Source of the DNA: Aureimonas sp. AU20
Lineage (GTDB): Bacteria > Pseudomonadota > Alphaproteobacteria > Rhizobiales > Rhizobiaceae
DNA length: 64,000 nucleotides
Assembly: GCF_001442755.1 (NCBI RefSeq)
Contig: NZ_CP006367.1
Coordinates: 310,001 to 374,000, forward strand
Direction: 5' to 3'
Of the stretch, positions 56,582 through 64,000 are shown one piece after another. Each line of letters begins with the position of its first letter. Position 1 is the stretch's first letter. The notes beneath the pieces were generated by a model. The model saw only the letters and a list, made by a program, of their open reading frames with translations, searched no databases and had not been told where the DNA came from. The position numbers and the translations under genes were made by a program.

Positions 56582-58687
56582 ATGCGTCTGAACATCAAGC
56601 TCAAACTCGGCGCGAGTTTCGGGGCGACCCTCCTCTTGACGGGTGCGGTCGGTTACTTCGGTGTCTCCTCGCTGGCGAGCACGAACGCCATGCTGCAGGA
56701 CTTCGCGCAAGGGCCGTTCCGGCAGGTGGACGGCACCAAGGGGATCGCGACCTCGCTGGAAGTCGTGCGCCGGGACATCCTGACTTCCTTCTTCACGTCC
56801 GATCCGGAAAAGCTCAAAGGGACTGCCGCCGAGTATCAGGAGAACTGGCAGTCGATCGAGACCACGCTGGCCGACATCCTGCGCACCATGCCCGCCGAGG
56901 ACCGCAAGGCCTATGCCGATGTCGAGCCGATGATCGCCGAACTGAAGGCGGCGTCGGACGCCGCCTTCGAGGCGGGCGATAAGGCCGATGTCTCGGCCTC
57001 TCAAACCGCCTTCCTGACCACGGACCAGCCCGTGGCCGGCATGACCAGCGGTCTGAAGGCGCTGCAGAACGGATTGTCGACCACGAGCGTCGATGCGCTG
57101 ACGGCGCGCGAGGCGCTTCAGGGCATCGCGACGGCGGTTCTCGATGCACGCGTCCAGATGGGACGCGCGCTCGCGCTTTCGGACGACGCCGAGATCGCGC
57201 GCTCCAGCGAACGGCTGAACGCGCTGGACGAACAGATCCGCGCGAGCCTCGCCGCGCTGGCCACGCGCCATCCCAAGCTCGCCTCCAGCGTGCCGGGCCT
57301 ACGGGACGCCTGGGCCGAGAGCTTCAAGCTGATGCGCGCGGCCACCGATGTCGGCGTCGCGAACTGGCTCGCCAAGGCACAGACGCTCGCCGACACCAAG
57401 CAGGGTCCGATGGCGGTGGCGGCGGCCCAGCGGCTGGAAGAGCTGGCGGCCGGGGCCTCGAAGTCGGCCGAAGCCTATCTCGCGCGTTCCGCCAGCGCCT
57501 ATGAGTCCATGCGTCTGATGCTGCTCGGCCTCGTCGCCGGCGCGGTGGTTCTGGGCGCCGGGGCTGCGGCCTGGATCGCCCTGTCCATCTCGCGGCGCCT
57601 GAGCAAGGCGGTTCGCCTTGCCAACGCCATCGGCGAAGGCGACGTGTCGCAGCGCGTCGCGGCAGGAAAGGCCGACGAGCTGGACGACCTTCTCGGCGCC
57701 ATGAACGCCATGAGCGTCAAGCTGTCGGACTATGCCACCGTGGTGGCCGCCTCGTCCGACCAGGTGGCGTCGGGCTCCAGCCAGTCGGCCACGACGGCCG
57801 AGCAGCTTTCGGCGGGCTCCAGCGAACAGGCCGCCGCCTCGGAAGAGGCTTCGGCCGCGATCGAGGAAATGAGCGCCAACGTGCGCCAGAACGCCGACAA
57901 CGCCTCGACCACCGAGAAGATCGCCGTTCAAGCCGCCGCCAGCGCCGAACGCTCGGGCAAGGCCGTGACGGCCTCGGTGGAGGCGATGCGCGTGATCGCC
58001 GACAAGATCCGCGTCGTTCAGGAAATCGCCCGCCAGACCGATCTTCTCGCTCTCAACGCCGCGATCGAGGCGGCGCGCGCGGGCTCGCACGGCAAGGGCT
58101 TCGCGGTGGTGGCGTCCGAAGTGCGCAAGCTCGCCGAGCGCTCGCAGTCGGCGGCGGCCGAGATCGGCACGCTATCGACGCAGTCGCTTCTGACCTCCGA
58201 GGAAGCCGGGCAGATGCTGAATGCGCTTCTGCCCGACATCCAGAAGACGGCCGAACTCGTGTCGGAAATCTCGGCCGCCTGCCGCGAGCAGTCGATCGGC
58301 ATCGACCAGATCAACCAGGCGATCGGCCAGCTCGACCAAGTGACGCAGACCAATGCCGGCGCGGCCAACGAAATGTCCGCGACCGCCGAACAGCTTTCGG
58401 CCGAAGCGCGCCGTCTGCAGGAGAGCGCCCGCTTCTTCAAGCTCGCCCCCGGCGCGGACGTGCCGTCAGCTCCCGTCCAGGCGGCGGCCCCGGCCGCCCC
58501 CGCGGCTTCGCCGGCTGCCCCGCGCGTGGAGACCGTCCACGCGCTTCAGGCCAAGGCGCAGAACTTCGCCGAGACGCAGGCCCCCAAGCGCGCCGCCGCC
58601 CCCGCCAAGAGCGCCCCGCCCGTCGCGGCCAATGGCTTCGCGATGGATTTGGACGGCGATGGTGATTTCGAGAAGATGAGCGCTTGA
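56582..58687 (+). CDS. Methyl-accepting chemotaxis protein (copy 2)
   Basis: A 701-residue chemoreceptor, paralogous to the one at 38588-40609 and in the opposite orientation. TM1 is at about residues 9-29, a helical sensor of about 270 residues follows, TM2 is at about 311-333, then HAMP, then the signalling domain with [21 protein letters not shown]. The last 80 residues are Ala/Pro-rich and unlike copy 1; there is no CheR pentapeptide. The signalling domains are nearly identical, while the sensor halves differ, so different ligands are likely. GGAG lies nine bases upstream of the ATG. Confidence 0.94.
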   Translation: MRLNIKLKLGASFGATLLLTGAVGYFGVSSLASTNAMLQDFAQGPFRQVDGTKGIATSLEVVRRDILTSFFTSDPEKLKGTAAEYQENWQSIETTLADILRTMPAEDRKAYADVEPMIAELKAASDAAFEAGDKADVSASQTAFLTTDQPVAGMTSGLKALQNGLSTTSVDALTAREALQGIATAVLDARVQMGRALALSDDAEIARSSERLNALDEQIRASLAALATRHPKLASSVPGLRDAWAESFKLMRAATDVGVANWLAKAQTLADTKQGPMAVAAAQRLEELAAGASKSAEAYLARSASAYESMRLMLLGLVAGAVVLGAGAAAWIALSISRRLSKAVRLANAIGEGDVSQRVAAGKADELDDLLGAMNAMSVKLSDYATVVAASSDQVASGSSQSATTAEQLSAGSSEQAAASEEASAAIEEMSANVRQNADNASTTEKIAVQAAASAERSGKAVTASVEAMRVIADKIRVVQEIARQTDLLALNAAIEAARAGSHGKGFAVVASEVRKLAERSQSAAAEIGTLSTQSLLTSEEAGQMLNALLPDIQKTAELVSEISAACREQSIGIDQINQAIGQLDQVTQTNAGAANEMSATAEQLSAEARRLQESARFFKLAPGADVPSAPVQAAAPAAPAASPAAPRVETVHALQAKAQNFAETQAPKRAAAPAKSAPPVAANGFAMDLDGDGDFEKMSA

Positions 58688-58804
58688 GAGCCAATTGTCC
58701 CGGCGTTTTTGAGCGGGTCATGGTTCAGCGGCGGTGGCGTCCTCGATCGCCGAACGCGGGGAACTCTGACTTCGCCCAGCGCGACAATCAGGAACGCCCT
58801 CTCC

Positions 58805-58820
58805 TGTTTCACGTGAAACA
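58805..58820. other. parS-type ParB binding site 3 (perfect consensus)
   Basis: TGTTTCACGTGAAACA matches the consensus parS palindrome at all 16 positions. It is intergenic, between the convergent chemoreceptor and FecCD-type permease genes. Confidence 0.9.
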
Positions 58821-58965
58821 GAATTGGAGCGAATTTTCTTCGCGCAGACGACGAACTACAAAGCGCTGAACGCAGACCGCTGAACGCAGACCAAAGACCC
58901 ATAGTCAATCGGGGTAAGCATCGCCGCAAGGCTACCGCGTCTGCCCACTAGCGCCGGCCGCGCCC

Positions 58966-59973
58966 TCAGCGGCGCAGGACCAACGTCAGCACGAAGGCGG
59001 CGCCAAGCGCCGAGGTGACGATGCCGACCGGCAGTTCCTGCGGCGCGAGCACGACTCGGCTGGCGAGATCGCTGATGAGGAGAAGGATCGCGCCGATCAG
59101 CGCCGAGGCCGCGACGAGTGGCCCATGGCGCACGCCGACCAGCGCCCGCGCCAGATGCGGCACCATCAGCCCGACGAAGCCGATGACGCCCGACAGGGCC
59201 ACCAGCGCGGCGGTGGCAAGCGCCGAGAGCGCGAAGACGGAGAGCCGCAGCCGGGCCACGTCGATGCCGAGCGAATGGGCGGTTTCCTCGCCGCCGAGCA
59301 GCGCGTCGAGCCCGTGCCGGAAGACGATGCCCGTGCCGATCGCCAGCCCCGCGCCGAACAGCGCGAGTGGCAAGTTGCTCCAGCCCGCAAGCCCGAGGCC
59401 GCCCGCCGTCCAGAACAGGACGGAATAGGCTGCGCGCTGGTCCCCCGCGAAGACCAGCCACGTGGTCAGCGCTCCGAACAGGAAGGACACCGCGAGGCCC
59501 GCGATCACCAGCCGCTCGGGTGCCTTGCCGCCCTCGCGCGACAGGAGCACGAGAACCGCCAGCGCCGAGAGCAGCGCGCCGGCGAAGGCGGCGGCCGGTA
59601 GGGTCCACACGCCGAGCCGGTCTCCGAACAGGGTGATGACCGACACCGCGCCGGCCGCTGCCCCGGAGGACAGGCCGAACAGGAACGGATCGGCGAGATC
59701 GTTGCGCGTCGTGGTCTGGAGCAGCGCACCGACCACGGCGAGACCGGCGCCGACCGACATGGCAAGCACGGTGCGCGGAAGGCGCAGGTCGAGGACGATG
59801 CGCGCCGCCGGGCCGGACAGACCCTCTCCCGCGTCCAGACCCGCCGCCCCGGCCAGCGTGCGCAGAATGGCGCCGAGCGGCAGCGGCGTCGATCCATAGG
59901 CGATGCCGGCCAGCGCCAGCGCCAGGAGAAGCGCCGCCCCCGCGCCCGACAGGGCCCATGCGCGGGCCGTCAT
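58966..59973 (-). CDS. FecCD-type ABC permease (metal-chelate/cobalamin class)
   Basis: A 335-residue permease with about ten helices, of the FecCD/BtuC class that imports siderophore, heme, cobalamin or other metal complexes. Family motifs: LRLPRTVLAMSVGAGLAVVGALLQTTTRNDLADPFLFGLSSGAA region (about residues 60-105), SGVIGFVGLMVPHLAR (about 255-270) and ELPVGIVTSALGAAFVLTL at the end. It overlaps the binding-protein gene by 4 bases. It is the third gene of an operon controlled by a Zur-like palindrome, which suggests zinc or a zinc complex as cargo. Confidence 0.92.
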   Translation of the reverse strand: MTARAWALSGAGAALLLALALAGIAYGSTPLPLGAILRTLAGAAGLDAGEGLSGPAARIVLDLRLPRTVLAMSVGAGLAVVGALLQTTTRNDLADPFLFGLSSGAAAGAVSVITLFGDRLGVWTLPAAAFAGALLSALAVLVLLSREGGKAPERLVIAGLAVSFLFGALTTWLVFAGDQRAAYSVLFWTAGGLGLAGWSNLPLALFGAGLAIGTGIVFRHGLDALLGGEETAHSLGIDVARLRLSVFALSALATAALVALSGVIGFVGLMVPHLARALVGVRHGPLVAASALIGAILLLISDLASRVVLAPQELPVGIVTSALGAAFVLTLVLRR

Positions 59974-60935
59974 TTCGCAGCTGGGCCGGCGGCCGGATGC
60001 AGCGCCTTGGCCAGGGCCTCCACGGCGTCGATATTGGCGGGGCCGGGTGTGATCTGCTCGTAGCGCAGCGGCAGAAAGCGCTCGTTCTTCACCGCGTCGG
60101 TCTCGCGCATGGCGGGGTGGTTCTTGAGGAAGTCCAGGAGCTTGCGGTAGCCCGCGCCGTCCTGGTAGTCGAGCAGCACGAGGAATTGCGGGTTCTTCAA
60201 CGCCACGTCCTCCCAAGAGGTCGTGCCCCAGCTCATGTCGAGATCGCCGAGCACGTTGGTGCCGCCGGCGGCCTCGATCAGGGCGGTGGGCATAGCGAAC
60301 TTGCCGGCGGTGAAGGGCTTGTCCTCGCCCGAATCGTAGAGGAAGACCGAGACCGGCGCCTCGCCTTTCACCGTATCGGCGACCTTGGCGATCCGACCCT
60401 TCCAGCCCTCCACCAGCGCCTCGGCTTCAGTGCGCTTGCCGAAGATCGTGCCGAGCGCCAGCTCGTCGGTATAGAGCAGGTCCATCGAGGCGCGCGGGCG
60501 CGCCTTGTCCACCTGGGCGCAGCTTTCGGTGAGGACATAGGTCTCGATGCCCTTGGCCTTCAGAGTGTCGGGCGTCACCTCGCCGCCGGGCTTCATGCCG
60601 TAATACCAGCCGGCGAAGAAGAAGTCGGCCTCGGCGGCGAGCAGCGTTTCCATGGTCGGATATTTCGGCGCGAGCTCGGGGAGCGCGCCCTTGGCGGCGT
60701 CGAAGGCCGGGGTCGTCTTGTACCAGCCCGAAACGCCCGTGACGCCCGCCATGTTCGGCTGAAGACCGAGCGCGAAGGCCATCTCGCTCATGTTGAGATC
60801 GTGCACCACGGCGCGGCGCGGCGCCTTGTCGAAGGTGAGCGTGCGCCCGCAATTCTCGACACTGACGGGAAAGGCCAGGGCCGGGGCGGCGCTGAGCGTT
60901 GCCGCGAAAAGAGCCAGGGGGAAAAGGGTCTTCAT
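59970..60935 (-). CDS. ABC substrate-binding protein (FepB/BtuF class)
   Basis: A 321-residue class III binding protein with a Sec signal peptide (FPLALFAATLSAAPALA, cleaved about residue 20). The mature N-terminus has ENCGRTLTFDKAPRRAVV, typical of the COG0614 metal-chelate binders. A long connecting helix is seen around residues 135-165. The ATG at 60935 overlaps the ATPase stop (ATGA). The ligand cannot be told; iron-siderophore proteins are the common annotation, but the promoter suggests zinc control. Confidence 0.9.
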   Translation of the reverse strand: MKTLFPLALFAATLSAAPALAFPVSVENCGRTLTFDKAPRRAVVHDLNMSEMAFALGLQPNMAGVTGVSGWYKTTPAFDAAKGALPELAPKYPTMETLLAAEADFFFAGWYYGMKPGGEVTPDTLKAKGIETYVLTESCAQVDKARPRASMDLLYTDELALGTIFGKRTEAEALVEGWKGRIAKVADTVKGEAPVSVFLYDSGEDKPFTAGKFAMPTALIEAAGGTNVLGDLDMSWGTTSWEDVALKNPQFLVLLDYQDGAGYRKLLDFLKNHPAMRETDAVKNERFLPLRYEQITPGPANIDAVEALAKALHPAAGPAAK

Positions 60936-61750
60936 GGGAGAATCCTCTGGTCGCAATCAGCATGGGCCGGCGTGTCGAAGACGAGGAGCGGACGCCCCGT
61001 GGCCGGGTTGATGAAGGGGAAGCAGTCCATCGCGAAAACCTCGCGCACGATGGGGGCCGAGAGCGCCTCGGCTGGCGCCCCCCGCGCGACGACGCGGCCG
61101 CCCTGGAGCACGGCGACCCGGTCCGCGAAGGGCGTGACCAGGGCGAGATCGTGCAGCACGGCGACCACGGTGATGCCGAGCTCGCGCGCCAGCGCCAGCA
61201 TGTCGGCGCGCGCACGGGGGTCGAGATGGTTGGTCGGCTCGTCCAGAACGAGAACCGCCGGCTGCTGCGCCACGGCGCGGGCGATCGCCGCGCGCTGGCG
61301 CTCGCCGCCCGACAGGCTGTCCAGCCGCCGCGCCGCGAGCGCGGACAGGCCGACGCGCGCGCAGGCGCCCGCCACCGCCGCGCGGTCCGCCTCGGGCGAT
61401 GTGTGGCCGCGATGCGGGATGCGCCCGAGGGAGACATAGTCCCAAACCGTCAGGCGCCCGTCCGGCAGGTCGCTCTGGCCGACCACCGCGACGAGCCGTG
61501 CCCGCTCGATCGGGGCGATGGCCGAAAGATCGCGGCCGTCGATGCGGATGCGCCCTGCCGTGGGGCGGAGCCGGGCGAAAAGGAGGCGCAGAAGCGAGGT
61601 CTTGCCGGCCCCGTTCGGCCCGACCACCGCCAGCCGCTCGCCCGCCGCGACGCAAAGGTCGATGCCTCGAAGAATGGCCTGCCCGTCGCTTGTCGCGAAA
61701 TCGACGCCGGCAAGTTCGATGCGGCCGGGCGCGGGCGGGGATGAAGGCAT
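60932..61750 (-). CDS. FecE/FhuC-type ABC ATPase
   Basis: A 272-residue ATPase: Walker A GPNGAGKTS, signature LSGGERQR, Walker B VLVLDEPTNHLD, and switch His in AVLHDLAL. The SLGRIPHRG motif is typical of the siderophore/cobalamin importer ATPases. It is the first gene of the three-gene operon (ATPase, binding protein, permease), with 4-base overlaps throughout. The operator-like palindrome lies 46-60 bases before the start. Confidence 0.92.
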   Translation of the reverse strand: MPSSPPAPGRIELAGVDFATSDGQAILRGIDLCVAAGERLAVVGPNGAGKTSLLRLLFARLRPTAGRIRIDGRDLSAIAPIERARLVAVVGQSDLPDGRLTVWDYVSLGRIPHRGHTSPEADRAAVAGACARVGLSALAARRLDSLSGGERQRAAIARAVAQQPAVLVLDEPTNHLDPRARADMLALARELGITVVAVLHDLALVTPFADRVAVLQGGRVVARGAPAEALSAPIVREVFAMDCFPFINPATGRPLLVFDTPAHADCDQRILP

Positions 61751-61795
61751 GGACAGGCGGTCTCGAACGCAAAGGCAACGGGAAGGCCCTTAGCG

Positions 61796-61810
61796 TGTTA
61801 TACTATAACA
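61796..61810 (-). promoter_or_regulatory. Zur-box-like operator upstream of the FecCD-type operon
   Basis: TGTTATA-C-TATAACA is a perfect 7+1+7 palindrome, extended as TGTTATACTATAACATT. It matches the core of the proteobacterial Zur box (TGTTATANTATAACA). A -10-like TATAGT (complement of 61802-61807) overlaps it, so a bound repressor would block the promoter. Confidence 0.65.
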
Positions 61811-61950
61811 TTGCAAGCCTGACGTTTTCCGCACGGACGCTCGCTCTGCAGCGGCATGGGGTCAAGCTCCGTCTTGCCCTGCTTGAGGTGCACGCGGGCC
61901 AACATAAGCCGCGCGGCTCGGCCGATCGCGATGGTGCGCCTGCGGTCGGT

Positions 61951-63834
61951 TCAGGCCGCCGGAGGGAGCCGCCGGCGCGATGGCGTGGACGGCGCAGGCT
62001 CCGCGCCCGCCCGCCCATCGCCCGGCAGATTGTCCCGCTCCGCGGCGTTGCGCTCCTGAAACGCCGCCTCCATGCCGTCCGCATAGACGCAAAACCGATT
62101 CCGGCCCGTGGCCTTGGCCTGATAAAGCGCGATGTCGGCCTGCCGGCACAGCGTCTCGAAGGTGACGCCCTCGTCCCGCAGGACGGCGATGCCGATGCTG
62201 CTGCCGATCCGCAGCCTGCGCCCTTCGATCTCGAAGGGCTCCGACAGCACGGCCAGGATCGCCTCGGCCACGGTGCGCTGCACGGCTTCATCGAGATCGA
62301 TGCAGAGGACTGCGAACTCGTCGCCGCCCAACCGCGCCAGGACGATCTGCCCCGCCACCAGCGCTTCCAAACGGCGCGCGACCTCCACCAGAACCTCGTC
62401 GCCGGCATGATGGCCGAACGTGTCGTTGACCCGCTTGAACAGGTCGAGATCGAAGTAGAGCAGGCCCATCTGCCCGGCGCGCGCGCTCTTCATCGCCTGC
62501 GTCGCCAGGGCCTCGAAGCGGCGTCGGTTGGCGAGGCCCGTCAGGCGATCCGTCTCGGCCTGCGCGCGGAACTGCTCGAGAAGGCGGCGACGCTCGCTGG
62601 TCTGCTGTGCGAGAACGGCGATGGCGGAGAACAGGGTGCGCAACTCGTTGATCGGAACCTGGCTTCCCAGGCTCCGCGCCGGACGATTGTCCGCCAGCGA
62701 GACCACCATGTCGCGCGCCGCCATGAGCGGAATGAGGATCGTGGTGCGCACCGAATAAAGAAACCGGAAGGCTAGCGCGAGAAACAGCGCCGAGCAGACC
62801 AACGTGAGGAGAAGCCGCGTCAGCGCCTCGCGGCTCTGCGCCTTGAACGTCTCGATCATATGCGACAGGGCGAAGACGCGCAGATCCTCCAGGGGTTTCA
62901 GCGTCGGCACGTAGACCGACATGATCACGGCCGGATCGGCGCCGTAGCGCCCGCCTTCCCGTCCCTTAGCGACCAGACGCCTCAGAAAGTTCAGTCCGTC
63001 CCCGAAGAAGCGTTGACGAATGTCCTGGGCAAGGCGCCGCGCCGTCTCGTCGTCCTCGAACAGCGTCTGCGTCCGCAGGAGACGCTCGATTTCCAGAAGG
63101 CGCCCTTCGGTCCGAACGAAGCGGTCGAGTTCATCGGCGCTCAGCTTCTCGCCCAGCGAAACGGCGGGGATCAAGCCGGAGGCGATCCGTCCGCCGAACT
63201 CGCGCAGGTCGCTGGCGCTTTGAGCGATCAGCGTCGCGCCGATCAGAGACGGGTCCTGATGCGCCAGCACCCGAGCGCTGATGTCCAGCACCGACTGGTA
63301 GCTGTCCGCCACCGCGATCATGCCGTCGATGGCCTGCCGTGTGTCGGCGGACTGGCGCATGGCGATCGGCAGGGCGGCGACCTCGTCCACCGCGAGGCGC
63401 GCCGTCTGAAGCAGGCGTCGCGCCTCGCCGATCCGCTCGCCCAGCGTCAGAAGCACGCTCTGGTCGGTCCAGGTGCGGGGAAGGGCGAGGATCTGTTCGA
63501 GCGAGCGGTCCGTCGCCGTGCGGAACGCGGCAAGGCGCGCGGCGGCCGCCTCGTCGGAGCCCGGCTGGATCGACATCATGACGTTGGAGGGGCCGCGCTC
63601 GGCCGAGATCCGGTTCGCCGCCGTCAGAAGCTCGCCATAGGCCTCTACGCTGCGCATGTTGCGCTCGGCACGCAAATAGTCGCCGACCAGCGGCCAGACG
63701 GCAAGGCCCAGCGCCACAAGCAGGCTGCCGGCGAATCCCGCGAAGGATACCTGCAGCCATCGCTTCAAGGAAACGGTCCTTGCGGGCGAGCCCAACCCCA
63801 TCGAATTTTCCCGGCGCGCTTTTTCAGCCCGCAT
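61951..63834 (-). CDS. Membrane-bound diguanylate cyclase with periplasmic helical sensor
   Basis: A 627-residue protein: TM1 at about residues 30-50, a periplasmic helical region of about 290 residues, TM2 at about 340-365, a short HAMP-like linker, then a GGDEF domain (LTGLANRRRFEAL, DLDLFKRVNDTFGHHAGD, intact GGDEF at about 503). It should make c-di-GMP. The RxxD inhibitory site is missing (Ala and Ile at those positions). The C-terminal 45 residues are Arg/Pro-rich. The start is uncertain between ATG 63834 and in-frame ATG 63801; neither has a strong ribosome site. It is a single gene. Confidence 0.9.
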   Translation of the reverse strand: MRAEKARRENSMGLGSPARTVSLKRWLQVSFAGFAGSLLVALGLAVWPLVGDYLRAERNMRSVEAYGELLTAANRISAERGPSNVMMSIQPGSDEAAAARLAAFRTATDRSLEQILALPRTWTDQSVLLTLGERIGEARRLLQTARLAVDEVAALPIAMRQSADTRQAIDGMIAVADSYQSVLDISARVLAHQDPSLIGATLIAQSASDLREFGGRIASGLIPAVSLGEKLSADELDRFVRTEGRLLEIERLLRTQTLFEDDETARRLAQDIRQRFFGDGLNFLRRLVAKGREGGRYGADPAVIMSVYVPTLKPLEDLRVFALSHMIETFKAQSREALTRLLLTLVCSALFLALAFRFLYSVRTTILIPLMAARDMVVSLADNRPARSLGSQVPINELRTLFSAIAVLAQQTSERRRLLEQFRAQAETDRLTGLANRRRFEALATQAMKSARAGQMGLLYFDLDLFKRVNDTFGHHAGDEVLVEVARRLEALVAGQIVLARLGGDEFAVLCIDLDEAVQRTVAEAILAVLSEPFEIEGRRLRIGSSIGIAVLRDEGVTFETLCRQADIALYQAKATGRNRFCVYADGMEAAFQERNAAERDNLPGDGRAGAEPAPSTPSRRRLPPAA

Positions 63835-64000
63835 GCCTATACGTAAACTCTAAAGATTTCCCCCTTCGCAGCCGCCCCGCGCCGGCACCGCACGGCTTGA
63901 AAAACGGCGTGGGCGCCGCCATCTGGCGGCTCGAACCCACCCTCCAACTCCACAGGCAAGCCGTTTGGACGCGACCATGACCCTTGAACCCGCTGCGCCC
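63835..64000. other. Right-edge intergenic region, possible start of a + strand gene
   Basis: No complete gene. An ATG at 63977 opens a frame (M-T-L-E-P-A-A-P) to the window edge, but only eight codons are visible and no strong ribosome site precedes it, so it is only a possibility. Confidence 0.3.

Noticed and set aside
63977..64000. Start of a new + strand gene at the right edge
   Set aside because: Only eight codons are visible and there is no good ribosome site; mentioned as a possibility only.

Overview
The window is about 64 kb of GC-rich chromosome with dense coding and short gaps. Gene content and motifs point to an alphaproteobacterium of the order Hyphomicrobiales (Rhizobiales): the sdhC-sdhD-sdhA order, the dapF-mtaB-ftsY-yciB run, an initiator tRNA of alphaproteobacterial type, an S. 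meliloti-like alpha-galactoside (agp) locus, and parS-type palindromes. The family is not certain; Aurantimonadaceae is a guess. Three ParB-type parS palindromes within 41 kb suggest that the window lies in the origin-proximal, centromere-like part of a main chromosome.

Region 1 (1-20.7 kb) is mostly core genome: the sdhCDA operon (sdhA cut by the window edge), a GNAT acetyltransferase, a GGDEF cyclase, leuC, a transporter, a methyltransferase, rplS with a clear promoter and terminator, a TauE/SafE permease, a VOC protein, then dapF-mtaB-ftsY-yciB-TerB-like on the + strand, and a Nudix hydrolase, cnoX and a prolyl-tRNA deacylase on the - strand. An orphan HsdR-N nuclease-like gene of lower GC sits in this block. 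ftsY carries a -1 frame break at an A9 run.

Region 2 (21-30 kb) has tRNA-Gly, two identical initiator tRNA-Met genes, a divergent MFS/LysR pair, and a 1753-residue helicase-nuclease with a transglutaminase-like N-terminus, a candidate defence or nucleic-acid-processing protein.

Region 3 (30-36 kb) is a catabolic operon: a DapA-type aldolase/lyase, a GntR regulator and a Tat-exported sugar-type ABC importer (binding protein, two permeases, MalK-type ATPase), preceded by a palindromic operator candidate.

Region 4 (36-38.5 kb) is an accessory islet next to tRNA-Ser: a 7.5-copy octanucleotide repeat, gene-poor DNA and an acyltransferase-3 membrane protein.

Region 5 (38.6-58.7 kb) is flanked by two paralogous chemoreceptors in inverted orientation. 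It holds two GH4 glycosidases, an AraC regulator and a peptide-type ABC importer resembling the agp system for melibiose/raffinose/galactinol. It also has a Gtr-like surface glycosylation set (large membrane glycosyltransferase, GtrB-like GT2, GtrA), a GST and an SDR with an abnormal active site.

Region 6 (58.7-64 kb) has a perfect parS, a FecCD-type ABC operon behind a Zur-box-like palindrome, and a second GGDEF protein.

The most unusual non-coding feature is a dispersed inverted-repeat element present twice (9.8 kb and 43.4 kb). Its terminal and internal stems differ between copies by compensating changes, which suggests that structure is conserved.
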